Shown here piece by piece: positions 35,744-46,026 of a stretch of 64,000 nt of DNA; within the stretch, counting starts at the first letter, position 1; each line of letters begins with the position of its first letter. The stretch is from Rhodosporidiobolus odoratus. Its lineage: Eukaryota; Basidiomycota; Microbotryomycetes; Sporidiobolales; Sporidiobolaceae. The translations under genes were made by a program, and so were the position numbers. The notes under the pieces were generated by a model. It was not told the DNA's origin. It did no database searches and saw only the letters and a list, made by a program, of their open reading frames with translations. The stretch covers positions 186,001 through 250,000 of the forward strand of contig JAOANU010000004.1 of assembly GCA_034387635.1 (NCBI GenBank), written 5' to 3'.

Positions 35744-36995
35744 ATGTCTGTCGTTGCTGCTCTGCCTGAACTGCCTGCCCTCGTGGAGCCTGCGACTAGT
35801 ATCAATGGCAAATCCATCCGCGTCAAGCCTCGTGTCAACTTGGGAGAGCTGTGCGTTTCCTATCTCCTCTTCGAACTCGCTATTCTCGAGAGCTGATTAT
35901 GGCGGTATATTGCTGCGCGCAACCGCCTGGCGTGACAACAGTACACCCAACAACCTAGGCACCGTCCGCAAACTACACAACTGCCTCTTCCCCGTCTCCT
36001 ACTCTCCTCACTTTTTCGCCTCGGTCCTCGACCGTTCCCTCTCCCCTGAAGAATACAATCAACTCGCGTACTATCAGGATCTGCCTGTAGGGGTGCTCGT
36101 CACCCGCCTCGAGCCGGTCGACAAACCCAGTCATGCAACGCTGGCGGATGCGGCAGGAGCAGGGGAGAAAAGGCCACCCGTTGCAGGTGGGAGCAACTCG
36201 ACTGGAGTGCAGGAGGAGCAGAAGGATGAGGTGAAGGAAGGAGAGGGGTACAAGCTCTACGTGATGACGTTGGGAGTTCTTGCGTGCGTTGACCTGTTCT
36301 TTTTTCTTCTTTCTCGTGCTGCCTCGCCTCCCTTTCTCCGACCTGGCAGAAACTGGTCTTCATCGACTCGTAGTGCATCTTGTTGACAGTTCGCACGCAT
36401 ACAGGCCTTACCGCCGTCAAGGTCTCGCCTCGAAGCTGATCCACCACCTTCTGACCTCTGCCTCTTCCACCCACGTTTCTCCACCTTCCTCCGTCGCCTC
36501 CACAACCCCCACTCCTACACCCTCTTCCTCTTCGAAGAAGTCTAAGAAGCCCCCCGCCCCTCCTGCTGTGAACGGCAAAAAGGACAGCGACAAGTCCGAT
36601 GCGAAGAAGGAAAAGGAGGAAGAGGTTGAGCCGGCAAGGCCGAGGATCGAGAGCATTTACCTACATGTGCAGGTTGGGAATGATGAGGCGAGGCAGTTCT
36701 GGGAGAAGTGGGGGTTCGAGGTCAAGGTGCGGCTTTTTGCTGATCTTCCCCTTTTCCGTCCCACCTCTTGTCCAAATGCTCGCCTCGAGTCCTCATACTC
36801 TACCCCTTTTTTACCCTCTATTCTATACCGGTCGTTCGCTAGGGTGATCCTATGAGAACTCGTCAGGCTGAGCCGTTCGCTCACTTCTACTGAATCACCG
36901 CACAGGAAACCGTCAGGGACTACTACCGCAAAATCACCCCTCGCGACGCGTGGTTACTCGAACGCAAAGTCGGTCCAATGGCTTCGTCCGCCTAA
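35744..36995 (+). CDS. NAA50-like N-alpha-acetyltransferase
   Basis: GNAT-fold enzyme that acetylates the N-terminus of Met-hydrophobic proteins, usually with the NatA complex on the ribosome. Exons 35744-35850, 35942-36283, 36405-36726 and 36906-36995 give 286 aa. Family strings: LTPNNLGTVRKLHNCLFPVSY, LAYYQDLPVGVLVTRLE, KLYVMTLGVLAPYRRQGLAS with the acetyl-CoA loop RRQGLA, then IYLHVQVGNDEARQFWEKWG and TVRDYYRKI. Human NAA50 is 169 aa. The extra length is two low-complexity inserts, one after RLEPVD and one Ser/Lys/Glu-rich insert between LIHHLL and PRIESIYLHV. Both fall at loops between conserved blocks, so activity is probably kept. Confidence 0.88.
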
Positions 36996-37704
36996 GCCTC
37001 CGCCAAGTCCGCCTCGGCTCCTTCGTCCGACTTTCTTTGAAGGTCGAGTCGGGAGGCGAGTGGCGAGCCAGGAGTGTAGGCTAAAAGTGCTTGTATAGCA
37101 GTAGGTGTACGGCACGTAATGCAGGTGAATACCGCTCTATCACCGGCGGCGCGACCCCTGTCAGTCAAGGCGAAATGCAGCTGTTCCTTCTTCGATGGCG
37201 GCGCCATGGGAGGCTCTGGCTCCGAACAGCTTACGTTACTCGACAGTGGATCTTGCGCGGGGACTTAGTGGTCCGGCGAGGTCCGAATGCTACCGAGTCT
37301 CCTTGTCGAAACCAGATCCCGCCGTCCTTGCTCTGCAGCGTCGAACGGCCCCCTTCTCGTCTCATCCACGGTCCTCTCCGCTCTCGTACTTCACCGACCG
37401 TCGCTGAGGCTTATACCTCACTTTATCTGGCGACCGGAGAGACGGCTGAGCACTGCACCAGACCTGCGTTCCGGCCTCCGGTAGCCACTTTCGTAGGTTT
37501 CTTTCGGATGGGCAGGATCTCTAAGGCCTAGCGTCGTACAAGCAAAGTTCTCTGTCCTCAGTGATTGGCCTCGACAAACAGGTTGCAGCGCACCGCGAAC
37601 TACGAAGACGAGGGAGCTATGGAGCGAAGGGGAAAAAAGAAGAAAAATAGCAGCACGTCAGCGGCGTCGACGGCGGAGGTGAGGATCGGTCGGAGCGCAC
37701 GTGG
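36996..37704. other. Intergenic region after the NAA50-like gene
   Basis: About 700 bp with no supported gene. Short plus-strand frames near 37091-37531 are overlapping and motif-free. Confidence 0.4.
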
Positions 37705-37800
37705 TTAGGCCTCTTCGGCAGTCGCACTAGTGTAGACGAGCTGGGCACAGGAGTGTCTGATGGGCTTGATGAGGCCGTCAGTCTCGAGGTGCTTGATGAC
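37705..37800 (-). pseudogene. Truncated copy of the eS25 (RPS25) 3' end
   Basis: Read on the minus strand this encodes IKHLETDGLIKPIRHS, then QLVY, ending EEA and a stop. It matches the last ~32 codons of the eS25 gene at 34190-34286. Similarity seems to run on past the stop (TGCGCTCC, then CACCTC, then CGCCGTCG in both). No upstream eS25 coding sequence was found beyond 37800. It is therefore a broken partial duplicate in inverted orientation, about 3.5 kb from the parent gene. Several amino-acid changes, such as IIHS to IRHS, suggest that it is not under strong selection. Confidence 0.72.
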
Positions 37801-38340
37801 ATGACTCCGCTCGCTTCACGATCGAGGCTGAAGTTTGCTGCATACGTAAGAGGGCCTTCTTGCTCGTCTAGCTCAAGTGTGTGGTGCGCGCTAATGGTTA
37901 ATGCTCGTTCTGCGAAACAAGGGCTAAAGGGAGTGAGAGAAACGGGACTTGAGAAGGTCCGGGTTGTTTTGCCTGACTACCTGACCTTTCCCCCCCAGGC
38001 AGAGGCGAATATCGCGCTCTCGATGCTTCTGCGAGAATGCAACAGCTATGTCGATAGCGGAATATATCCCAGCAGCTATGTCCAGGAGAAGTATATTCCG
38101 AATGAAGAGGAAATCATTTGGCGTGGTTGTACAACAAGATTCGGTTTACTGAGATACGAGGCGAATAAGGATATGGTGAATGTGCAGAAGAGCTCCCGCC
38201 TGCTGAAGAGGAAGGTTCAGCGCGGCAACACAGGTCGACCCCATACCAAGAAAGAGAACGGGGTGCGGGAAAGTGAAGACTCACGGCTCCAAACCGGTAG
38301 ATGGCTCCGAAGACCAGATTACGCCCTTCACTGACATATC
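37801..38340. other. Intergenic region, AT-richer than the surroundings
   Basis: 540 bp. A plus-strand frame from 37753 crosses it but starts inside the antisense of the eS25 fragment and has no motif. The block around 38040-38200 is visibly richer in A/T than most of the window. Confidence 0.35.
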
Positions 38341-38943
38341 TCATACCAGTCCAGCAAGCACTGCCGCGCTTCCCAACGCCCCTGCCCAGAGCCACGTTCC
38401 TCCCCCAGCAGTTGTCCCAGCATAATTTGACCCTCCCCCGCTCCCCCCACTTGCCGTCGACCCTTCTGCCGTGTTCGTTACAGTGACAGTCGTGACGCTT
38501 CCGTCCACAGTACTGGTCACGACACTCTCTTCCGCTCCAAGACTATTCGACGCTGCCGACAAGGGATTGACGCCGGAGGAAGCTGAGACGAGGGTGGTTC
38601 GCGAGGCTGTTGACGGGATTTGACTTGCCGTGGTGGAGGAGAGGGTGGAGGTGGCTAAGGCGGAGGAGAGAGAGGAGGGAGGAACAGCAGGACCGGGGGC
38701 GCTGAGGTAGGTCGAAGGATTGAAGACGCCTGCATTAGACGAAGAAGCCGAGGACGAGATGGAGGTACTGGAGGGGAGGTCGTCTATGATGGTAGGGAAA
38801 GTTTCGAGGTTATCCCCATCTGTGAGAACGAGACAAGGTGAGCCGATAGCGGGGAAAGAGGGAAGCGAGAATGTGGCGGACGAACCCGATCGCTGGGCTG
38901 TGGCGACAACAGCGAGTAGCAGTAGCGGGTATGAAAAGTGCAT
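38341..38943 (-). CDS. Small secreted, probably GPI-anchored cell-wall protein
   Basis: Single exon, 200 aa. An N-terminal signal peptide MHFSYPLLLLAVVATAQ is followed by a Ser/Thr-rich body (many Ser runs, TSTVDGSVTTVTVTNT), as in O-mannosylated wall proteins. The end is a Gly/Ser spacer (GGGSNYAG) and a C-terminal hydrophobic tail WLWAGALGSAAVLAGLV, the usual layout of a GPI attachment signal, with the attachment site probably at the Ser/Asn in GGSNYAG. No enzymatic domain is seen. Frames open 11 codons upstream of this ATG, but the hydrophobic signal directly after MHFSY supports the chosen start. Confidence 0.72.
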   Translation of the reverse strand: MHFSYPLLLLAVVATAQRSGSSATFSLPSFPAIGSPCLVLTDGDNLETFPTIIDDLPSSTSISSSASSSNAGVFNPSTYLSAPGPAVPPSSLSSALATSTLSSTTASQIPSTASRTTLVSASSGVNPLSAASNSLGAEESVVTSTVDGSVTTVTVTNTAEGSTASGGSGGGSNYAGTTAGGGTWLWAGALGSAAVLAGLV

Positions 38944-40013
38944 AGTGAGGTGTTCGCAGAACAGCGAAGGCAGCAAGTGGTATGTGAGGCGGTGAGAAGA
39001 GGAAGAGCGAGGCGGAGAAAGGTTGAACGTTGAGCGACCGCCGCTACCGCTCCATCGCTCTACAGGCTATGCTACTCGCTCACAATAAAAACAGCACTGT
39101 CAACTACTACCCCCGCGTGAACCGATACACGCCCGCTGCCGCCTGCGCGCCTGCGACACCTCAATGACGGCCTTTGTTGATGAGGATGTGGAGCGGCGAG
39201 TATGGCGTGGGCAAGGGGGCGGCTGCCTGCAAAAGAAGACATAGGATAAAAGTGTCGCGCCGCCGCGCTGCGACACTCAGAATTGCTTCAGTCGGCGTTT
39301 CATTGGTTCGTCGAGAATCGTGCTATACCTCTACCCCTCCTTGCCATCGTCCGTCTTGCTGTTCTGCGGTCGCAAGATGCGCTTCGTGACCTTCACTACT
39401 GAGATTGCCTCAGCACGTCCTCCCGACCTTCCGGACGCCGGCGCATCGAGCCATCTGCCCTTTCCCGCGCGGCCGCATCGTCTTTTCCGAGTCTGGCATT
39501 CGGCTGGCCCTCCACATCGTGCGTGCACGTACGACTGCTCCATGCTCATCAATACAAGTCCTCGGTTGCGTCGCTCTACGCGTTCGCGTTCTTCGACTGC
39601 GCTCTGTGATGCTGTACTGAGTTTACAATCTTCCTCATGCTCCCCTCACGTCGCCGTAACCTCTTGTGACCTTATCCCTGACGAGGTCGCAGCCGGAGAC
39701 TGCTCGCCGCAGCTTCAGGTCTTGATGGCTTCGAGCAGAGCTTGGCGCCGCTACCAAGCACCGCTGCAAAGGGAAGACAAAACATTTTTTTCCTGCGACG
39801 TTACTTAGCATCTCGTTCTTGCTCGAGCTTGTGCACGCGCTCATGCAGCCGACATGTGTGACCCAATGCTGCTTCTGACTCAGTCTCCCATGGTATTGCT
39901 GGCTGTTTCCATTGTAAGGGGATGAGAGCCCCCTGTCCCGAATCGCTTCTCTTCCCCTCCTTCTCTGGCTCCCCGTCTCTCCAACGTCTCTCAGCGCTAC
40001 ACCACGTTACACC
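38944..40013. other. Divergent intergenic region, wall protein / RhoGDI
   Basis: 1.07 kb between divergent genes. Open frames such as 39320-39808 (+) overlap in several phases and show no family. CT-rich leader sequence precedes the RhoGDI start. Confidence 0.4.
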
Positions 40014-41430
40014 ATGTCGTGAGTACGCACACTCGCTGAGTGAGCTTGGACTGATCTTCTGTACTCGCAGTGGCCACGCCCAAGAACCCTCGACCGTTCC
40101 CGAAGAGTGAGTCTCGCTCGGTTCCCCTTTATGAGCTCCACCTCAACCTGTCCCATGCACACCCTCGTCCAGACCTATGAGCAGTAGTTCTCGTGGCAAG
40201 GACTAGTTCGCTGATACTCTCGGTGTGCGCAGCGACCTCGCCCCGACGCAGACGGCTGGATACAAGGTCACTGCCGCTAAGACTTTGGATGAGTACAACA
40301 AGGTGCGTGGGTCTTTCGCTCAGACGTATGATTGGGCGGGATGGCACGTCAGCGTGTGCTGAGGCGCTGTGGGTGGCGTGTTGAGAACGAGGAGACGGGG
40401 GTGCACGAAGACTGGCACGATTCGCCGCGTGAAAAGGCGAGATGGGAGTCTCATGCTCACCAGACGCCTTAACTCTGCAGCTGGACGCGGAAGACGAGTC
40501 GCTGAACAAGTGGAAAGCTTCTCTTGGATTGGGCGGAGGTGGAGCGGGCGGCAAGGGTACGCCGCGTTCCCTATATTGTCCTCACTGTGCGCTATTCTTG
40601 TCTGGTCCTGCTCACCCTGTTTATCTCCAGTCGAGGGTCCGAACATTCATTGCCTCGTCCTATCCCTCACTGCACCGTCACGACCCACGCCTATCGAGTT
40701 TGACCTGACCAACCCGTCAGCGTTGAGTTCGCTGAAGAAAGAGCGTAAGGATTTACCGCTTCTCTCAGGCTTGACGCCTTCTTATGCACAATGCCTTGTG
40801 CTGACAGCCTCGCCTTCGATATGCAGCTGTAATTATCAAGGCGCGCCGTTCTGCGTTAGCCAAGCTGTATACTATACTTCGGCTGACACCATTCGATTTC
40901 TGAGCAGGAAGGAGCAGAGTACAACGTCGAGCTCAAGTTCAAAGTCAACAACTTAACGAGCGGGCTCAAGTACATTCAGGCGGTAAGGCGAGCGGGTTTG
41001 ACGGGTGCGTCCGAAGTCCATTCCTCTGCTTGCCCCTCCGTTGTCCGCACTGACCCGATTTCTTTCTTCAGTCGACAAGCTCGAGACGATGCTCGGATCA
41101 TATGGTCCTACTGCCGACCCGGTGGTCAAGAAGTTCGTGACCGAGGAAGCGTGAGTGTCGTTCTCTTCTGTCTTGGCCTCGAGGAAGCTGCTGAGTCATA
41201 GTTCACCACAGACCGTCTGGCATGCTCGCTCGATCGGGGTCTTACTCGGTTCGCTCACGCGTCATTGACGATGACAAGAACGTCTACAGTGCGTCGTCCC
41301 CCCTTCTGTTGTTGCGTCCGCACCTCGGCGTCGCCCTATACACTCGCCGTCGCCTTCCCCTGTGTAGCAACTGACGCGCCTATTCACAGTCGACTTCGAA
41401 TGGTCGTTCAAGCTCGCCAAGGACTGGTAG
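40014..41430 (+). CDS. RDI1: Rho GDP-dissociation inhibitor (RDI1)
   Basis: Keeps prenylated Rho GTPases soluble and GDP-bound. Ten exons: 40014-40018, 40071-40106, 40233-40302, 40481-40556, 40631-40744, 40827-40840, 40908-41004, 41072-41150, 41212-41288 and 41390-41430, giving 202 aa. The first exon is 5 nt and the sixth 14 nt. Family strings: KTLDEYNKLDAEDESLNKWK (the Rho-binding N-terminal arm), PIEFDL, VIIKEGAEYNVELKFKV, LKYIQAVRRAG, VDKLETMLGSYGP, VTEEAPSGMLARGSYSV-like segment (actual: PSGMLARSGSYSVRS), DDDKNVYIDFEWSFKLAKDW. The 14 nt exon supplies the VIIK residues, and its intron starts GCGCGC rather than GT. All conserved blocks are present and in frame only with this model. Confidence 0.9.
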
Positions 41431-41869
41431 TCGCCTTCACCGCCTCGTTCCTATCTCTATCTCACCTCTTTTCGGCTTTTCGACTCTTTCGTATCCGCGC
41501 TGTTCTTCCGTACTTGCTTCCTTCAGTCCTTCTGTCTTGTCACCCCGACTTCACCTTGCATTGCTCACTTGCAGTCGTTCTTACCATTCCTTGCTCTCCT
41601 CTCTTTCCTGGGCGAGCTTGGCGAGTTTGAGAAGGTCAACCGGGCAAGGCTCGCTCACATCTAGCTCGCCTAGTTGACGCACGCGGGCCCGGGTGCAAGC
41701 GGCAAGATCAAAACGATAGACCCGCTTCCGGTACGCTAACCCAGCTGACCTAGTGTACAGAACCTGCAACCCCGCACGCCCGAACCTTCCTTTCTTCCTT
41801 CTTCCGCCTTCGCCAAGCAAGCCATCCTTCCCCAAGCGCCTTGCATCTCCGGCCCCTGCTCCTCCGACT
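41431..41869. other. Convergent 3' intergenic region
   Basis: About 440 bp between RhoGDI (+) and the first DUF1772-like gene (-), CT-rich on the plus strand. No gene was recognised. Confidence 0.4.
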
Positions 41870-42817
41870 TCAAGGATTCGCAAGCTCCCCGGCGGCTAGA
41901 GCGAGCGCCGCCAGGCCGAGGATAATCTTGCCAATGTAGGCGCGAGCCCAGCGTTTCTTGAGAAGGACGTCGGCTTCGTGAGCGGTCGCGGCGCGGGAGT
42001 CGTCGCCTTCCTCTGTTAGGAGCGAACATGGCCAGCCAAGCCAGCAGTCAGAGGTGGATGACGGGCTGAATCGCCAGATGGGCGAGAGGGTGAAAAGGGA
42101 GTGGGGAGGAAAGGAAGACACACGCTTGCTCAACTCGAGCTCGATCCTCTTGAGCTTGCCATACGTCCAGGGATTGACAAAAACAGCCGTGTAAGGGGCG
42201 ATAGCGAAGTTGAGAGCGGCAGCGAGGGTGAGTATAGCCTGTATGGTTAATTCTCTTTTCAAAACTCAGCAAGCCAAGCCGATTCTGGATGATATAACGG
42301 CACCAGGGGAGAAGGGATCCGCTCACCTTGCGGCTCTTGCACCAGAAGTTCTTCGGCACCAGCGGCTCGGTGACGTTCCAAGCGCTTCCAGCAAGGATCG
42401 CCGAGACGACGAGGATGAAGGGCCTGAGGAACCCGGAAAGGCGGTCGTAATAGCGGGACCAAGTGATCTAACGAGTATGTTGTCAGATCTTAACATGGGA
42501 GGAGACTTGAGCATGGCAGGAGATAGGAAGGTAAACTTACGAGACGCTGGTCCGCCGAAAGGGTTGAGGAGAAAAGCGCGGGAAGGACAAGAGTCGGCTG
42601 CGTGTTTGACAGACAAATGAGATCGTGGACAGGTGCCTTAGGGTGTTATGAAGGGCTTACGACCGTGGCCATCACTCCAGCGCCGAATCCGAGGGCCGCC
42701 ACCGCCGTGGCGCGAGCAACTCTGAGAGACGGGTGGTCGACAACGGGGGCGGACTGAGAAGGCAGAGGGGATCAGTAGGTTTCTGGAAGCTGATCTCGAG
42801 CTGGGTCTGCTGACCAT
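41870..42817 (-). CDS. DUF1772-like membrane protein, paralogue A
   Basis: Small integral membrane protein that I match to the DUF1772 / anthrone-oxygenase-like family from its layout: PTLVLPALFSSTLSADQRL, a W-S-x-Y-Y motif (ITWSRYYDRL), then LTLAAALNFAIAPYTAVFVNP. Exons after the start are 42753-42664, 42597-42541, 42467-42327, 42238-42124 and 42012-41870. The start is taken at ATG 42817-42815, directly followed by a GTCAGC intron, because the three neighbouring paralogues have the same arrangement; this gives 182 aa. An in-frame ATG at 42919 would add 34 residues with no similarity to the paralogues. About four hydrophobic segments are seen. It forms a tandem pair with paralogue B. Function unknown; an oxygenase-like role in secondary metabolism is only a family-based possibility. 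Confidence 0.72.
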
Positions 42818-43105
42818 CCGAGCTAGCACACGAGCGGGCGAGGGAGAGAGGGAAGGAGAGGGATCCGAGTTCTGACTTCCAATCCCGTTGGCCCGCTCTC
42901 GACGGCCGAACAAACGCATGCTTGTCTCGAGGGACAAGTCTCTTGAAGCTGGCAGTCTTCTACGTTCTGGAATATAGGAGAAGCGTCCTAGTCATGATAA
43001 GGAACCGGTAAAGTCTGCAGTCCTGTGAATCTTTCTCGTCATTCTTCTGATCGTTCTGCCCCTTACTTTCCGGACGAGAACACATAGTAATATTGAGCAT
43101 TCGAG

Positions 43106-44051
43106 CTACGCCAGCACCATCTCGACGACCAGCAGCGCCATGGATACCAGACCGAGGAGGACGTTCGGCACATATAACTTCTGCCATTGCTGGAGCAGCT
43201 CGATGTCGTCCTTGCCTCGATCACGGGTCTCTATAGGCCGAAAGCAGCTTCAGTCAGGACAAAGTAAGCATTGGGATCAGGAAGGAAAAGAGACGCACGC
43301 TTTCCGGCCCCGGCGTCGACCATAGACCGCAGGCGCTTTGTGGTAGGGTCGACGAAGATGCCGGTGTAAGGCGCAATCGCAAAGTTGAAGCCAGCGGCAA
43401 GGCCTAGAATGACCTGTCATTCACAGTGTAGGGCCGATATTAGTATAGGGTTGTACAGAAGTCGGGCCAAAGACTTCGACAGAGGCCCGGTGCATAGAGG
43501 CAACGGACGTGAACGAAGATGTTTGGCCTTTAGGTCGGAGGCAGCATCGCGAGGATGCAGCGCTTGCTACTTCGAAGCGAAAGGGGTGTACCTTGCGGTT
43601 TTCGCCTACCCAAGTCGCACCTTCCCACCAAACCTTCGGTTCCGCTCTCCAGGCAACCCAAGCTGCCGGGAGCGTCCCCGCCCAGACAAGTGGGATCATT
43701 GGAACCGAGTACGCATCGTACGCGGTGAGAAAGGTCCTCTGCGATGGGTCCGTCAGAGACCCAGACTTGAGTGCAAAGAAGAGAAAAAACAGAAAGACAC
43801 AGCTCACGACTCGAGCATCTGTCGGCATGGTGCCTTTGACGAGAGCGGGAACGAAGAAGAAAGTCTGTGCGCAAAACAGGGGTTAAAGATAGAAAGGTAT
43901 GAAGGGAGAAGCACGTACGACGAAAGACATCAAACCAACGCTGCTTCCCATAGCCGACAAGGCCAGCGCTCGCGCAAGATCGAACGAGAAAGGCTGATGG
44001 TCACATGAAGCGTCAGTAGTGTGCTAGTCAGGTAGCTCCAGCACTCACCAT
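43106..44051 (-). CDS. DUF1772-like membrane protein, paralogue B
   Basis: Exons 44051-44049 (ATG only), 43993-43919, 43864-43808, 43738-43592, 43413-43299 and 43230-43106 give 173 aa. Conserved blocks: ALALSAMGSSVGLMSFV, FFFVPALVKGTMPTDARV, AYDAYSVPMIPL, VILGLAAGFNFAIAPYTGIF and a C-terminal hydrophobic segment NVLLGLVSMALLVVEMVLA. Exons 3 and 5 have the same lengths as in paralogue A (57 and 115 nt), and all intron phases agree. The intron 43807-43739 is 69 nt with no stop, so an unspliced form would stay open. It has four probable membrane segments and no signal peptide beyond the first of these. Function unknown. Confidence 0.7.
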
Positions 44052-44800
44052 GATGAAGAGCGAGCAAAGTAAAGCGTAGGAAGCCAAGAAACGAGCGTCA
44101 GCACGGCGAGAGAGGTCGGACTGCGCAACGAGCGAAGCCGAGCAGCGCAAGGGGAATCGGAGTGAGTAGTCTCTATGAGAGCGTGGCACCTATGCTACAG
44201 CCTCGCGAGCCTTCAGTCCAGCTAAAGAGACGCGTCCAATCAGAAGAGGTCGCTCGACTCTTCTTTTCTCCTCACTGACGGGTTTTTGAGAGCTCAGATT
44301 AGTTTCCGCTTCGCGCCCTCCTCCCCGGTTGGCCTCCACAGCTTCACTCCCTCGGCCGCGATCCCTCCTTCCCTTCGCCCAGGGATCTCAGCCAGGCAGT
44401 CAGTCGAGAGTTCGCACTCTACTCCTTCACCTCGCTCTTCACTCCAAGACGGAGCAACGACAAGTCCAACCTCCGACGCAAATTTGACATCCAGGTTGAC
44501 ATTCCAAGTACAAGGTATAGAAGTCGCGGCAAGATCGTGGCGCTAATTACGCCGGTCTCGCTGAGGTGCTTGATGTGCAGGAGAGGAAAACCTGCTGACA
44601 ACCGTGGGCCTTGTCTTCAATGCTGTTCGTAAGGTTCGAGCCGCCGTACAGCAGCCTCACAGCACTTCTGTCTGCTATAGACGGCAGACGAGTCACGCGG
44701 TGCGTCGCCAGCGGGACATCACTTTCACGTTCAACAATCGCCGCGTCCGGTTTCTCCGTTTCTCTCTCTTCGACTCACTCGTGCAGACTCCAGCACCATC
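44052..44800. promoter_or_regulatory. Central divergent region of the DUF1772-like cluster
   Basis: 749 bp between the start codons of paralogues B (-) and C (+). It must carry both promoters, and so could co-regulate the two inner genes. CT-rich leader sequence precedes 44801. No specific binding site was recognised. Confidence 0.4.
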
Positions 44801-45831
44801 ATGGTAAGCTCAGAGACGTACTGTTTACCTCATACGCTGACCCCAATGGGTGCGCAGGCTTCGCATGGTGACTCGCCGCCGCTCATCGGCCTTCGCGTCT
44901 TAACTGCTTTCCTCGGTGGTGTAACGTTGGGATTGGCCACGAGCGGGGTTAGTGACTCTGTGGGGCACTCAACAACACATTTGAAGCTTACCTACGCAGT
45001 CCTGCAGCCTCTCCTAGCCCTTCCCGCCCTCTTCACCTCGCCAGGGTTATCAAGCCGTTCTCGTCTCGTGAGTTGCAACCCTCTCCTTGGCGTCGCATTC
45101 AGCCGCAGAACTGATCTCTCTTCTACTTGGCCTGCATGCGCTACAGCATTTCTGGTCCCGCCTTCACCAAGAAACTACCACCTTTTCCTCCCTCTTGCTC
45201 CCTCTCCTAACCGCCTGCCTCGCTGGCTGCGCCCTCCTCGCCCGCTCATACGGAGAGGCCGACGCCTTGCAGCCGGTTCTCACTACACTCATAGCCTCTA
45301 ACCGCAAGGTGTGCACATCCCCCTCCTTGTCCCCCACTTTCTCCTCGACATGCAGCTGACAATGCCTTCCACCTCCTGTCTGTTTGTCGGCAGTCCCTCT
45401 TCACCATCGCCGCCGTCTTCATCCTCGCCCTCCGCCCTTACTCGTTTGGCCTCCTGGCCCCCCGCGTCGAGCTGCTCAAGAATGAAGAGCGGCGTTTGCT
45501 GCTTCAGCGCGACCCGGGGTCGCTCGCAGCGCTGGGACTAGCCAAAGGGCAGTGGAGAGGCGCGTCTCCTGCTGGAAGTCACGCTGGTCACGAGACCGAT
45601 GCTGAAGACAACGGGTCTGACGAGACGGAGGCGGAGGATGGATCGCTGAACGGGAAGAGGTGCAAGGTCGACAGTGAGTTTCGTGCAGTTGCCACAATCG
45701 ACTACATACTGACGGTCTGTCTTTGAGCAGCCGACGCCCTCATACGCGAGCTGAGCAGGATCCAGCTGGGCACCGTCTTCCTCGCCGGCTCGGCTTTCTT
45801 GCTGACGATTCTTGAGCTTCTCTGTGCTTAG
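44801..45831 (+). CDS. DUF1772-like membrane protein, paralogue C
   Basis: Exons 44801-44803 (ATG only), 44858-44947, 45008-45067, 45147-45308, 45394-45673 and 45731-45831 give 231 aa. Conserved layout: RVLTAFLGGVTLGLATSG, PLLALPALFTSPGLSSRSRL, HFWSRLHQ, SLLLPLLTACLAGCALLARS, SLFTIAAVFILALRPYSFGL, and a final segment LGTVFLAGSAFLLTILELL. The fifth exon is 280 nt because of an acidic insert (TDAEDNGSDETEAEDGS) that the other paralogues lack. The 60 nt intron 44948-45007 is in frame without stops; its boundaries were set from the paralogues, since exon 3 then starts with Pro and exon 2 is 90 nt as in paralogue A. Function unknown. Confidence 0.68.
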
Positions 45832-46026
45832 TGACTTACCTCTGTAGTGTTTCTTATGTGACGATACGCTTTGCACGCACCTGGCTTTTCTTTGAATCCG
45901 TGAGACCGCCGTCAGAGCCGGTGTTTCTATTCGTGCCGATCCCCGATCTCTCTTTGCTTCCTTCGTGTCACTTCCCGGCTTTCTTCTGTTTCTCTTTGGT
46001 GTCCATTAGCCGCACGACACTCCAGG

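Noticed and set aside
37753..38334. Plus-strand frame of 193 codons
   Set aside because: It begins as the antisense of the eS25 fragment and has no family similarity.
39320..39808. Plus-strand frame of 162 codons
   Set aside because: Several overlapping frames on both strands are equally open here, composition is Arg/Ser/Pro-rich as in random GC-rich DNA, and no motif is present.
42818..42919. Upstream start for DUF1772-like paralogue A
   Set aside because: It is in frame, but the 34 added residues have no counterpart in paralogues B, C and D, all of which start at ATG|GT.
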